Positions 1-6,798 of a stretch of DNA of 10,962 nucleotides are shown piece after piece (position 1 is the stretch's first letter; every line of letters starts with the position of its first letter). Under the pieces are notes generated by a model. It searched no databases and had not been told where the DNA came from. It saw only the letters and a program-made list of their open reading frames with translations. The stretch is from Tidjanibacter sp. (GTDB lineage Bacteria; Bacteroidota; Bacteroidia; Bacteroidales; Rikenellaceae): NCBI GenBank assembly GCA_017379955.1, contig JAFNVE010000008.1, positions 1 through 10,962 of the forward strand. Reading direction: 5' to 3'. A program made the translations under genes and the position numbers.

Positions 1-22
1 ATTCAAAATTCAAAATTCAAAA
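1..22. repeat. ATTCAAA direct-repeat tract
   Basis: The window opens with three tandem copies of an ATTCAAAATT-like unit. The same unit occurs, reverse-complemented, in the AT-rich part of the two 159-nt repeats (2130-2159 and 9169-9198), and once near 8880 after the SLOG gene. In each case it lies between a gene end and an intrinsic terminator. It may therefore be the end of a further, oppositely oriented repeat copy that starts left of the window, but that is inference. Confidence 0.6.
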
Positions 23-26
23 TGAT

Positions 27-70
27 ACAACCGAGAGATATTCGATATATCTCTCGGTTGTTTGTTTTTG
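27..70 (+). terminator. Intrinsic terminator of a plus-strand gene left of the window
   Basis: A 15-bp perfect stem (27-41 with 47-61) with a 5-nt TCGAT loop is followed by a T-rich tail (61-69). It would end transcription of a plus-strand gene whose coding part lies outside the window. The upper stem and loop (ATAT-TCGAT-ATAT) are the same as in the terminator at 8895-8931, although the lower stems differ. Confidence 0.85.
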
Positions 71-115
71 TGAATTATGTGAATTATGGGAGTAATGAGA
101 ATTATGGGAGAACTA
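71..115. repeat. Short degenerate 9-nt tandem repeat
   Basis: Five consecutive 9-nt units read TGAATTATG, TGAATTATG, GGAGTAATG, AGAATTATG and GGAGAACTA. They match the consensus of the longer array at 8942-9085 (GGA followed by AT-rich bases). Both arrays follow a terminator with the same loop. No coding function is apparent. Confidence 0.7.
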
Positions 116-128
116 ACTATTTATACTC

Positions 129-301
129 TTTGAGTAATAATTGGGTTATTCGGGTTTAGGGGATACCCTCGTAGAGGGTACGATGGAAAATAGATATAGG
201 GAAGCCAAGTTTACTTGAACTTCCCTATATCTATTTTTTATCGTAATAGCCACTGAGGCTATCTCTAAACCCGCAAACTAAATAGTACAAAAGTTTTTTG
301 G
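129..301 (+). repeat. Structured repeat, copy 1: four-way-junction fold (candidate ncRNA or folded mobile element)
   Basis: The core at 151-273 folds into four stems. P1 is 9 bp (151-159 with 265-273). P2 is 7 bp with a 3-nt loop (164-170 with 174-180). P3 is 24 bp with two G-U pairs (181-204 with 220-243) and is capped by a 5-bp CAAGT/ACTTG mini-stem (206-217). P4 is 6 bp (246-251 with 257-262). Copy 2 at 6861-7031 has the same stem order, lengths and linkers. Its P3 and P4 sequences differ but still pair. The flanks 144-150 and 273-301 are nearly identical between copies. It is not a tRNA: P3 is far too long and there is no T-loop. Presence of the repeat is certain; its identity as RNA is inferred. 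Confidence 0.75.
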
Positions 302-315
302 TGCCGCTTTTTTAC

Positions 316-339
316 AAAAAAGGGGCGAAACCGCTTTTT
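316..339 (-). terminator. Probable intrinsic terminator of the HerA-like gene
   Basis: Read on the minus strand, AAAAAGCGG (339-331) and CCCCTTTTTT (325-316) form a stem with one C-C mismatch and a TTTCG loop, running directly into six T residues. It lies about 30 nt after the stop of the minus-strand ATPase gene. The CCGCTTTTT motif occurs twice here (304-313 and 331-339) and again at 7033-7041. Confidence 0.6.
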
Positions 340-370
340 ACAAAAAAGGCTCGAAAATCTTGCTGATAAA

Positions 371-1981
371 CTATTTCAGCAGGTTTTTCATTGTTTTGTT
401 CACTATTTGGCGGGTGGCGGTTGTGGTGGCTGTTTGTGCTGCTTTGGCGAGCATTGATTTGCCTGTTCCTTTCTTCGTGCCTCCCTTCTTTGCGCCGCCG
501 CTTGTTATGGACTTGGCCACCGATGTTCCGAGGCTGCGCACGAAGCTTGTTGCTGCTGCGCCTATCAGTGTGCCGAGCAGTCCGCGCCCTATGCCACCAC
601 TCTTCTGACACTTCGCTGCTTCGCGCTCCTCTTGTGCTATGCGCTCTGCCTCCTCCTCGGCTGCTGCGGCCTCTGCTGCCTCACGCTCCGCCTCTGCGCT
701 CTGCTCTGTGAGCACCTCGTAGGCACTCACTCGGTCCACCGCCTTGTCGTATGCGCGTATCGCGGCGGGTGCTGCGGCCATCAGCGCACGACGCTCCTCG
801 TCACTTATCGCACCTATCTGACTCAGAGGGAAGAGTATCTTGGCACGCTCCACCATGGCGGGTGCACCCTTCTCGTCGAGGAATGATACGAGTGCCTCAC
901 CTGTGCCGAGCTCCATTATTGCCTCCTCGGTGGAGAAGGCGGGGTTGGCACGGAAGGTCTGCGCCGCTGAGCGCACCGCCTTTTGGTCCTTGGGCGTGAA
1001 GGCGCGCAGGGCGTGCTGTATGCGATTGCCGAGCTGACCGAGGATATCCTCGGGGATGTCTGTCGGCGACTGGGTGATGAAGTAGACACCAACACCCTTG
1101 GAGCGTATCAGTCGCACCACCTGCTCAATCTTATCTATCAGGGCTTTGGATGTGCCGTCGAAGAGCATGTGTGCCTCGTCGAAGAAGAATACCAACTTGG
1201 GCAACTCGGCATCACCCACCTCGGGAAGATTCTCGTATAACTCGGAGAGCAACCAGAGCAGAAATGTGGAGTAGAGCTTGGGGTTGAGCATCAGCTTGTC
1301 GGCTGCCAGAACGTTCATCACGCCACGACCACCCTCAGTCGCTATGAGGTCGAGGATGTTAAAGGCGGGCTCACCAAAGAATTTGTCGCCACCCTCACTC
1401 TCGATAGCCATTAACGCACGCTGGATGGCACCTACCGAGGCGGCAGATATATTGCCATACTCGGTGGTGTATTGCTTGGCATTTTTAGCCACATAGTCGA
1501 GCATCAGACGCAGGTCTTTGAGGTCGATGAGGAGCAACGAGTTGTCGTCGGCAATGCGGAACACGATATTGAGTATTCCACTCTGAGTCTCATTGAGTTG
1601 CATTAGACGCGAGAGGAGTTGTGGACCCATCTCACTCACGGTGGTGCGCATCGCATGACCACGCTCGCCGTAAACATCGAAGACCCTCACGGGTGAGCCG
1701 GCAAACTCGGGGTCGGTGATGCCGAACTCAGCACAACGCTTCTCGATAAAACCACTCATCTTGCCACTCTGACTGATGCCCGAGAGGTCGCCCTTCATGT
1801 CGGCCATAAAACAGGGCACGCCCGCCTGCGAGAAGGTCTCGGCAAGCACTTGGAGAGTAACGGTCTTACCGGTACCGGTCGCACCAGCAATCAGTCCGTG
1901 ACGGTTAGCCATCGACCCCTCAATCGATATGGGGCCTTGTGGCCCATGAGCCACATATAATCTCTTGTCTGCTGTATACAT
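371..1981 (-). CDS. HerA-like ATPase, DUF853 / YjgR family
   Basis: The 536-residue protein belongs to the DUF853 branch of HerA/FtsK-type P-loop ATPases (E. coli YjgR is the known relative). The Walker A motif GATGTGKT is at residues 33-40, followed by the family-typical TLQVLAETFSQAGVPCFMAD. Walker B, LVFFFDEAH, is at 263-271, and an FITQSP sensor-like motif at 301-306. Residues 427-456 are a Glu/Ala-rich coiled coil, and the tail from 461 is Gly/Ala/Lys-rich, as in relatives. No signal peptide is seen, so it should be cytoplasmic. Its cellular role is not established; DNA translocation is inferred from family only. The ATG at 1981 fits the family N-terminus and lies about 28 nt after a predicted start site. 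It ends with TAG. It appears monocistronic, with its own promoter at 2016-2023. Confidence 0.93.
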   Translation of the reverse strand: MYTADKRLYVAHGPQGPISIEGSMANRHGLIAGATGTGKTVTLQVLAETFSQAGVPCFMADMKGDLSGISQSGKMSGFIEKRCAEFGITDPEFAGSPVRVFDVYGERGHAMRTTVSEMGPQLLSRLMQLNETQSGILNIVFRIADDNSLLLIDLKDLRLMLDYVAKNAKQYTTEYGNISAASVGAIQRALMAIESEGGDKFFGEPAFNILDLIATEGGRGVMNVLAADKLMLNPKLYSTFLLWLLSELYENLPEVGDAELPKLVFFFDEAHMLFDGTSKALIDKIEQVVRLIRSKGVGVYFITQSPTDIPEDILGQLGNRIQHALRAFTPKDQKAVRSAAQTFRANPAFSTEEAIMELGTGEALVSFLDEKGAPAMVERAKILFPLSQIGAISDEERRALMAAAPAAIRAYDKAVDRVSAYEVLTEQSAEAEREAAEAAAAEEEAERIAQEEREAAKCQKSGGIGRGLLGTLIGAAATSFVRSLGTSVAKSITSGGAKKGGTKKGTGKSMLAKAAQTATTTATRQIVNKTMKNLLK

Positions 1982-2015
1982 TTTTATACTGTTTTTAGTC
2001 GTTGCTTATTTTTAG

Positions 2016-2023
2016 CAAATATA
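2016..2023 (-). promoter_or_regulatory. -7 promoter element of the HerA-like gene
   Basis: Read on the minus strand the bases are TATATTTG, an exact match to the Bacteroidota -7 consensus TAnnTTTG. The -33 TTTG is only weakly represented (T-rich bases about 19-22 nt upstream). Transcription would begin near 2009, giving a leader of roughly 28 nt. Confidence 0.65.
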
Positions 2024-2049
2024 ACGAAAGTTTGGGAATAAATAAATAG

Positions 2050-2086
2050 TTATTAGGTAGATTTGGGAGCCAAATCTACCTAATAA
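2050..2086. terminator. Strong 17-bp perfect hairpin between herA and lpxA
   Basis: Bases 2050-2066 and 2070-2086 are perfectly complementary around a GAG loop. It abuts the terminator hairpin at 2086-2124. On the minus strand it is followed by an AT-rich but not T-only stretch. It may be a second, back-up terminator for lpxC-lpxA transcripts, just upstream of the herA promoter. A protein-binding site is an alternative. Confidence 0.5.
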
Positions 2087-2124
2087 AAAGACTGAGAGTG
2101 GTATCGAACCACTCTCAGTCTTTT
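2086..2124 (-). terminator. Intrinsic terminator of the lpxC-lpxA unit
   Basis: A 17-bp perfect stem (2086-2102 with 2108-2124) has a 5-nt loop. Its outer bases are A/T runs, so it can work in both directions. On the minus strand the stem ends in TCTTTTTATTA, a good terminator tail for transcripts coming from lpxA. Four T residues on the plus strand also give weaker activity that way. Confidence 0.8.
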
Positions 2125-2129
2125 ATCTA

Positions 2130-2288
2130 TTTTGAATTTTGAATCTTGAATTTTGAATTCACGAAGTCATATGGCTTAGGAAATTTTGGGCTTCGCGATG
2201 GGAGGCAAAGCGGAGTTTACTTAAAGTAAATGAGCATTTGACTCACAAGAGAAGTGCAAAATTTACAAGCCAGATGGCTTCGTGAGCA
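2130..2288. repeat. 159-nt repeat with 26-bp imperfect stem, copy 1 (3' of lpxA)
   Basis: This stretch matches 9169-9327 over its full 159 nt with no length change. It has three parts. The first is a 30-nt tract of GAATTTTGAAT-type repeats (2130-2159). The second is a hairpin element (2160-2284) whose arms, CACGAAG at the start and CTTCGTG at the end, pair over about 26 positions (2160-2188 with 2257-2284) around a 68-nt interior. The third is the shared AGCA. The 5' arms of the two copies are identical. The stop codon of lpxA is 36 nt away, so the repeat lies in the 3' untranslated part of the lpxA transcript, before the terminator. No open frame is present. Confidence 0.85.
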
Positions 2289-2323
2289 CCCCCAACGCCA
2301 AATTCACCAATTATACGGCTTTT

Positions 2324-3121
2324 TTACTCGTCGTTCGAAGCGTTCGGATTAAAAGGCTTAATAATTCCGCGCTTGGAGGAACGGATAAACTCAACCACCA
2401 AGTCGCGCTCACGGCTCTGGGGGAACTGCTCCATCACCAGGTCGCAAGCCTTACCATAGAGGCGGCCCTCCTGGAAGATGATACGGAACATATCCTGCAC
2501 CGCGCCAATCTGCTCGGGGGTGAAGCCACGGCGACGCAGGCCGAGGAAGTTAGCACCCACAAAGGTTGCGGGATAGCGTGCCACCTTAACATAGGGAGGC
2601 ACATCCTTGGTCAGCAGAGTACCACCACCAATCATTGCGTGCTCACCGATGCGCACAAACTGGTGAACCGCTGCGTGGCCACCGATAATGGCCCAATCGC
2701 CAACCTCTACCTCGCCAGCCAGCGAAACGTTATTCACAATCACACAGTTGCTACCCACCTCGCAGTCGTGAGCAACGTGCGCATAAGCCATAATGAGGTT
2801 GTTGTTACCAACCACGGTCTTGCCCTTTGCGGCAGTACCACGGTTGATAGTTGCACTCTCGCGTACTGTATTGTAGTCGCCCATCTCGACGGTGGTGTAC
2901 TCGCCCTTGAACTTCAAGTCCTGAGGAACACCAGCGATTACGGCAGAGGTGTGAATCTTACAACCTTTGCCCATACGAGCACCATCCAACACCACTGCAC
3001 CCGGGCCAATCCAACAATCATCACCGATAATCACATCGCCCGCAATGTATGCAAAAGGCTCTACGGTTACATTCTCACCCAACTTTGCATCGGGGTGCAC
3101 ATAAGCCAGATTACTAATCAT
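2324..3121 (-). CDS. lpxA: UDP-N-acetylglucosamine acyltransferase LpxA
   Basis: LpxA transfers a 3-hydroxyacyl chain from acyl carrier protein to the 3-OH of UDP-GlcNAc, the first step of lipid A synthesis in the cytoplasm. The 265 residues match the usual family length (about 255-265). Residues 1 to about 190 show hexapeptide repeats of the left-handed beta helix. The catalytic histidine is H118 in AHVAHDC, equivalent to E. coli H125. GGHAAVHQF (147-155) and DVPPYV (173-178) are family signatures. The C-terminal helical domain begins near LRRRGFTPEQI (195-205). The ATG at 3121 gives the expected N-terminus. The gene follows lpxC with a 92-nt gap in which I see no clear promoter, so the two are probably cotranscribed. 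Confidence 0.97.
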   Translation of the reverse strand: MISNLAYVHPDAKLGENVTVEPFAYIAGDVIIGDDCWIGPGAVVLDGARMGKGCKIHTSAVIAGVPQDLKFKGEYTTVEMGDYNTVRESATINRGTAAKGKTVVGNNNLIMAYAHVAHDCEVGSNCVIVNNVSLAGEVEVGDWAIIGGHAAVHQFVRIGEHAMIGGGTLLTKDVPPYVKVARYPATFVGANFLGLRRRGFTPEQIGAVQDMFRIIFQEGRLYGKACDLVMEQFPQSRERDLVVEFIRSSKRGIIKPFNPNASNDE

Positions 3122-3213
3122 CTTATTTCTCTTTTATCAAGTGTTTTCTTATTCTATAACGTTCTCCACTCGCTCTTTATTGCACTGATAACCAACAAAA
3201 AGAGTGCTATATA

Positions 3214-4113
3214 TTAAGCAAGTATCTTCTTTACGAGTTCGGTATTTGCATAGTGTCCGGGGCGGGTTGCCACTACCTTGCCTCGGATGCGACGACCCAG
3301 CAGTGCGAGGTCGCCCAGGATATCGAGAAGTTTGTGGCGGGCAATCTCGTTCTCAAAACGGAGTTTGAGGTTATTGAGGTAGCCACCGCTCACCTTGATA
3401 TCGCTCTTGTTGAAGAGTGCCGACAGACGAGCAATCTCCTCATCACTCACGGGGTGCTCCACAACAACAATCGCGTTGTCAACATCGCCACCCTTAATCA
3501 GGTTAGCGTTGAAGAGGAACATAATCTCGTGGAGGAAGACAAACGTACGGCAGGGAGCAATCTCTGCGCGGTAGTTGTCGCTCTCGGCAAAGTGTGCCTG
3601 CTGCGCTCCAAGCACCTTGGAGTTGTAGTCTACGGCCACATCGACATCGTACTCATCAGCGGGCAGAAGTCGCACCTCAACGCCCTTCTCAGGAATCGAG
3701 AACGACACCTCCTCGGTGACGGTATAGTACTCTCTCTCTGCCTCCTGCTCCTCAACACCCACACGCTCAATCTCTGCCGCGTACTCCTTTGCCGAGCCAT
3801 CCATGATAGGGGTCTCGGGGGCATTGATATCAATCTCTGCGTTGTCTACACCCAGAGTCCAGAGAGCCGACATGATGTGCTCAATGGTGCTAACCTTAGC
3901 CGCACCACACTCAATGGTAGTGCCACGCGAGGTGTCGGTAACGTATGTGCCAAGTGCAGGAACTGAGGGAGTACCCTCCAAGTCTACTCGACGGAAGGTT
4001 ATGCCGTGGTTTGCAGGGGCGGGCTTAACACGCATTGTAACCTGCAATCCTGTATGAAGTCCTTTTCCAGAAAAAATTATTTCTTCTCTTATTGTTTGCT
4101 GTTTCAAGCCCAT
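3214..4113 (-). CDS. lpxC: UDP-3-O-acyl-N-acetylglucosamine deacetylase LpxC, not fused to FabZ
   Basis: LpxC is the zinc hydrolase that removes the acetyl group from UDP-3-O-acyl-GlcNAc, the committed step of lipid A synthesis. All active-site residues are visible: E78 and H79 in STIEH, H260 and D264 in HKLLDILGD (zinc ligands with H79), and catalytic H287 in RPGH. The start FSGKGLHTG (14-22) is typical. At 299 residues it has the length of single-domain LpxC (about 305 in E. coli). In many Bacteroidota the protein continues into a FabZ dehydratase domain (about 460 residues in total). Here a TAA follows 12 residues after RPGH, and the 92 nt to lpxA cannot encode FabZ. Expression is from the -7 element at 4142-4149. 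Confidence 0.97.
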   Translation of the reverse strand: MGLKQQTIREEIIFSGKGLHTGLQVTMRVKPAPANHGITFRRVDLEGTPSVPALGTYVTDTSRGTTIECGAAKVSTIEHIMSALWTLGVDNAEIDINAPETPIMDGSAKEYAAEIERVGVEEQEAEREYYTVTEEVSFSIPEKGVEVRLLPADEYDVDVAVDYNSKVLGAQQAHFAESDNYRAEIAPCRTFVFLHEIMFLFNANLIKGGDVDNAIVVVEHPVSDEEIARLSALFNKSDIKVSGGYLNNLKLRFENEIARHKLLDILGDLALLGRRIRGKVVATRPGHYANTELVKKILA

Positions 4114-4141
4114 AGGGGTAATGGTTTGCTAATTACGGCTG

Positions 4142-4149
4142 CAAAGGTA
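4142..4149 (-). promoter_or_regulatory. -7 promoter element of lpxC
   Basis: The minus strand reads TACCTTTG, an exact TAnnTTTG match. A weak -33-like TTTC lies about 20 nt further upstream. The predicted leader is about 20 nt. The element is back to back with the plus-strand promoter at 4182-4189, only 32 nt away, so the two -33 regions overlap. Confidence 0.75.
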
Positions 4150-4181
4150 TTAATTTTTTACAAAGAATAGGAAATTATTCC

Positions 4182-4189
4182 TATTTTTG
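4182..4189 (+). promoter_or_regulatory. -7 promoter element of the TonB-like/antiporter unit
   Basis: TATTTTTG matches TAnnTTTG exactly. Its -33 position would lie near 4155-4162, within the lpxC promoter. Transcription should start around 4195-4196, leaving a leader of only about 13 nt before the ATG at 4209, with no Shine-Dalgarno sequence. Confidence 0.65.
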
Positions 4190-4208
4190 TAGAATAATTT
4201 TGAACTTT

Positions 4209-5033
4209 ATGAACGAAAGCAACAATAAGCCTGTGCAGCGCAAAGAGCGTGAGCGTCTGAACCTCCCGTTTCGACAGAGGAAATTCGACCTCGGCAGATG
4301 GGTATATGCCCATCGCAAGGCGTTGTTGGCAACGGTTATTCTCTATCTTGTTCTTGCAATTTCGTTTGTAACGGTGCGTATCGTACTCGAGAAACAACAA
4401 CACGACTCGGAGATATATTACTTTGACCCTGAGGAGTTTGAGCGTCTGCAAGAGGAGCTTGAAAGAGCACAGGAACTCAACCGAATGCTCAACGAGATGC
4501 AAGAGCCGCAAGGTCCCGTACAGAATAGGGTCTCGAACGAAAACGCTGCCGATACGGGCGAGGAGTTCCGCAACGATAAGGGACTTGATGCACGCGAGAT
4601 TTTCGACCGCGCAGAGGCAGCACAGCAGGCCATGCGCGACAATCGCTCACGCCAGCAACGAGGAGAGCAGGAGATTCAGGATATGATTGACAACCACAAC
4701 CGCGGTGGCTCTGAGGATGACGGCAAAGAGCCATCTTCGTCGCGCGTGGAGGGCAACGTGATGGTGTCCTATTCGCTGAGTGCGCCCGTGCGCAATGCCG
4801 TATATCTCTATAAGCCGGCCTATAAGTGCCAGGGCGGCGGTACGGTCGTTGTCGAGATTACCGTAAATCGCAATGGCGACGTTACGGCAGCCACCGTCAA
4901 GAGCACAACTCGCGACGACTACTGTATGACAACTACGGCCGTTGATGCAGCACTCCAATCACGCTTTAACATCGACTCGTCAGCCCCCGAGAAACAGATT
5001 GGTACTATCACATATCAGTTTGTGGCTCAATAG
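4209..5033 (+). CDS. TonB-like one-pass inner-membrane protein
   Basis: The protein has 274 residues from this ATG. It starts with a basic cytoplasmic N-terminus of about 38 residues. One membrane helix follows (about 38-60, LLATVILYLVLAISFVTV). Next comes a long charged, Glu/Gln/Arg-rich and probably coiled-coil spacer (about 72-185). The last 70 residues, with VVVEITVNRNGDVTAATV and TITYQFVAQ, resemble the alpha/beta fold of TonB C-terminal domains. The layout suggests a periplasm-spanning energy transducer, but the Pro-rich spacer of classic TonB is absent, so partner and function are uncertain. Two cysteines in the C-terminal domain might form a disulfide. A TTG at 4200 could add three residues; I prefer the ATG. 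The gene ends in TAG, 21 nt before the antiporter, with which it is probably cotranscribed. Confidence 0.8.
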   Translation: MNESNNKPVQRKERERLNLPFRQRKFDLGRWVYAHRKALLATVILYLVLAISFVTVRIVLEKQQHDSEIYYFDPEEFERLQEELERAQELNRMLNEMQEPQGPVQNRVSNENAADTGEEFRNDKGLDAREIFDRAEAAQQAMRDNRSRQQRGEQEIQDMIDNHNRGGSEDDGKEPSSSRVEGNVMVSYSLSAPVRNAVYLYKPAYKCQGGGTVVVEITVNRNGDVTAATVKSTTRDDYCMTTTAVDAALQSRFNIDSSAPEKQIGTITYQFVAQ

Positions 5034-5054
5034 TTTAAGTAACAACAAATAAAA

Positions 5055-6557
5055 ATGATACTAACAACAGAAAATATACTCCTCATTGGAGCACTATTGC
5101 TCTTTGTCGGCATCCTTGCCAGCAAGATTAGCAACCGCTTCGGAACTCCTATGCTGTTGCTCTTCCTTGCTGTGGGTATGCTCTTCGGAACGGATGGCCT
5201 CGGCATTGAGTTTAACTCACCTCGTGCAGCGCAGTTTATCGGTACTATTTCGCTCTGTATCATCCTCTTCTCGGGTGGTATGGATACCAAATTCACCGAA
5301 ATCAGACCTGTGCTTGGCAAGGGTATCACCCTCGCCACATTGGGCGTTGTGCTTACCACACTGCTGACAGGAACATTTATCTATTTTGTAGCGTCGCTTT
5401 TCCGCATCGAACTAACCTTTATGGAGGCTCTGTTGCCCGCCGCCATTGTATCGTCAACCGACTCTGCATCTGTCTTTTCCATATTGCGTGCAATGCGTCA
5501 GGGACTGATGTAGAACCTGCGACCGCTGCTGGAGTTGGAGTGTGGTTGTAACGACCCTATGGCGTATGTTCTGACCACCTTCCTGATTGCCATGCTCAGT
5601 GGCGATGGTATGGGCGTTGGCGAGTCAATCGGCTGGTTTGTTGCGCAGATGGGTATTGGCGCGCTGGCGGGCTACCTGCTCGGTATTGGCACCGTGTGGT
5701 GTATGGAGCATATCAACCTGAATAATAAATCGTTATACTCGGTATTACTCCTCTCGTTCAGCTTCTTCATCTTCTCATTTACCGACCTGCTTGGGGGTAA
5801 CGGTTATTTGGCGGTATATATTGGCGGTCTGGTTGTCGGCAACAAACGTATACCACACAAACGCCACCTGATGACCTTCTTCGACGGTGTGGCGTGGTTG
5901 ATGCAGATTGTGATGTTTATTGTGCTCGGCCTGCTGGTCAACCCACACGAGTTGTGGAGCGTGGCACTCTTTGGTGTTGCAATGTCACTCTTCATCACTA
6001 TCGTCGGTCGCCCTGTCTCGGTATGGCTTAGCTTACTGCCTTTTAAGGGGTTGAGTAGCAAGGCAAGAACATATATCAGTTGGGTAGGACTGCGCGGCGC
6101 GGTGCCTATCATCTTCGCCACATACCCGATGGTGGCAGGCTTGGAACACGCCGATATGATTTTCAACTCTATCTTCTGCGTGGTGATTATCTCGCTTATC
6201 GTGCAGGGCTCGACAGTGACCAAGATGGCCGAACTGCTCCACCTATCTGAAGAGGAGGAGGTACGCGGCTTCGACTTCGACCTGCCCGACGATGTAAAGG
6301 CGGCACTCGTGGAGCGAAAACTGACAGCCGAAAACCTTACCAACGGCAATACACTCAAAGATTTGCATCTGCCCTCCGACACTCTGGTTATGATGATAAG
6401 ACGTGGCGAGGAGTATATCGTGCCTAAGGGCAACACCGAACTTCGACCGGAGGATATCCTGCTCTTCATCACCCCCGAGAAACAGGCAGAGACCAAGTAC
6501 GACCGCCGCACCCTGCTCCGCCGCCTGCGTAAAATGAAAAGAGCTAAAAGAAAATAG
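5055..6557 (+). pseudogene. NhaP2/CvrA-type K+(Na+)/H+ antiporter with one in-frame TAG
   Basis: The reading frame spans 500 codons, the full length of cation/proton antiporters of the CPA1 NhaP2 type, and is interrupted only by TAG at 5511-5513 (codon 153). Before it are several membrane helices and SSTDSASVFSILRAMRQG. After it, in the same frame, come NLRPLLELECGCNDPMAY (the NDP ion-binding motif), further membrane helices, and a TrkA-C/RCK-C regulatory domain (about residues 405-480, DTLVMMIRRGEEYIVPKG). The family usually has ESGSNDP; here both serines are cysteines. The 347 codons after the stop are undamaged, so the lesion is recent, a sequencing error, or tolerated. If read as two parts, the second could start at TTG 5535 or ATG 5559, but neither half would carry the full transport core. 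Confidence 0.8.
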
Positions 6558-6558
6558 A

Positions 6559-6599
6559 AAAAAACCTGAGAGGCACTCGATGTTCCTCTTAGGTTTTTT
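6559..6599 (+). terminator. Intrinsic terminator of the TonB-like/antiporter unit
   Basis: A 15-bp stem (6559-6573 with 6585-6599) has one G-U pair and an 11-nt loop. It begins with six A residues and ends with six T residues, and starts directly after the antiporter stop codon. The A/T ends would let it work in both directions. Confidence 0.9.
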
Positions 6600-6660
6600 C
6601 TTGTCCAAGGCCCTTCGTAAGGTAGATAACCTAATAACTTTACTCAGCCTCGCGACACCT

Positions 6661-6742
6661 GCCTGCTTCGCAGGCAATTCCAAGCCTGACCCACCCCCAA
6701 GCCCCCGCCTCGGCGGGGGATGTGTCCTCGGCAGAGCCGAGG
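6661..6742. repeat. Cluster of three short GC-rich hairpins
   Basis: Three perfect inverted repeats lie in a row. GCCTGC pairs with GCAGGC around TTC (6661-6675). CCCCCGCC pairs with GGCGGGGG around TC (6702-6719). CCTCGGC pairs with GCCGAGG around AGA (6726-6742). The stretch is clearly more GC-rich than the surrounding intergenic DNA and has no credible gene. It is probably a non-coding repeat or remnant. Confidence 0.65.
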
Positions 6743-6748
6743 CAAATA

Positions 6749-6798
6749 TAGCGGGCACGACCGTTTGTAGGTTTCGGAAGTAGCGGGCACGACCGTTT
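6749..6798. repeat. Two 18-nt direct repeats, 32 nt apart
   Basis: TAGCGGGCACGACCGTTT occurs at 6749-6766 and again, unchanged, at 6781-6798. The 14 nt between them are unrelated. They follow immediately after the hairpin cluster. They could be operator-like sites or the scar of a small duplication; the sequence does not decide. Confidence 0.8.

Noticed and set aside
129..301. Retron ncRNA or tRNA
   Set aside because: The closing stem and long hairpin recall a retron, but there is no reverse transcriptase at either copy. A tRNA is excluded by the 24-bp arm and missing T-loop.
2282..3217. Long plus-strand open frame (311 codons) opposite lpxA
   Set aside because: It lies antisense to a clearly recognised lpxA, its translation resembles no family I know, and it has no promoter. 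The same applies to the 237-codon frame at 3253-3966 opposite lpxC.
4200..4208. TTG at 4200 as start of the TonB-like gene
   Set aside because: It lies only about 5 nt after the predicted transcription start and adds three residues; the ATG at 4209 is more likely.
5511..5513. TAG reassigned to an amino acid, as in some gut phages
   Set aside because: DnaK, the HerA-like ATPase, the TonB-like protein and the antiporter itself all end at TAG, DnaK at its usual EFEEVK end. TAG is a working stop in this genome.
5505..5555. Diversity-generating retroelement as cause of the A-to-T-like cluster in the antiporter
   Set aside because: No reverse transcriptase, template repeat or typical variable target domain is present in the window, and an antiporter core is not a known target.
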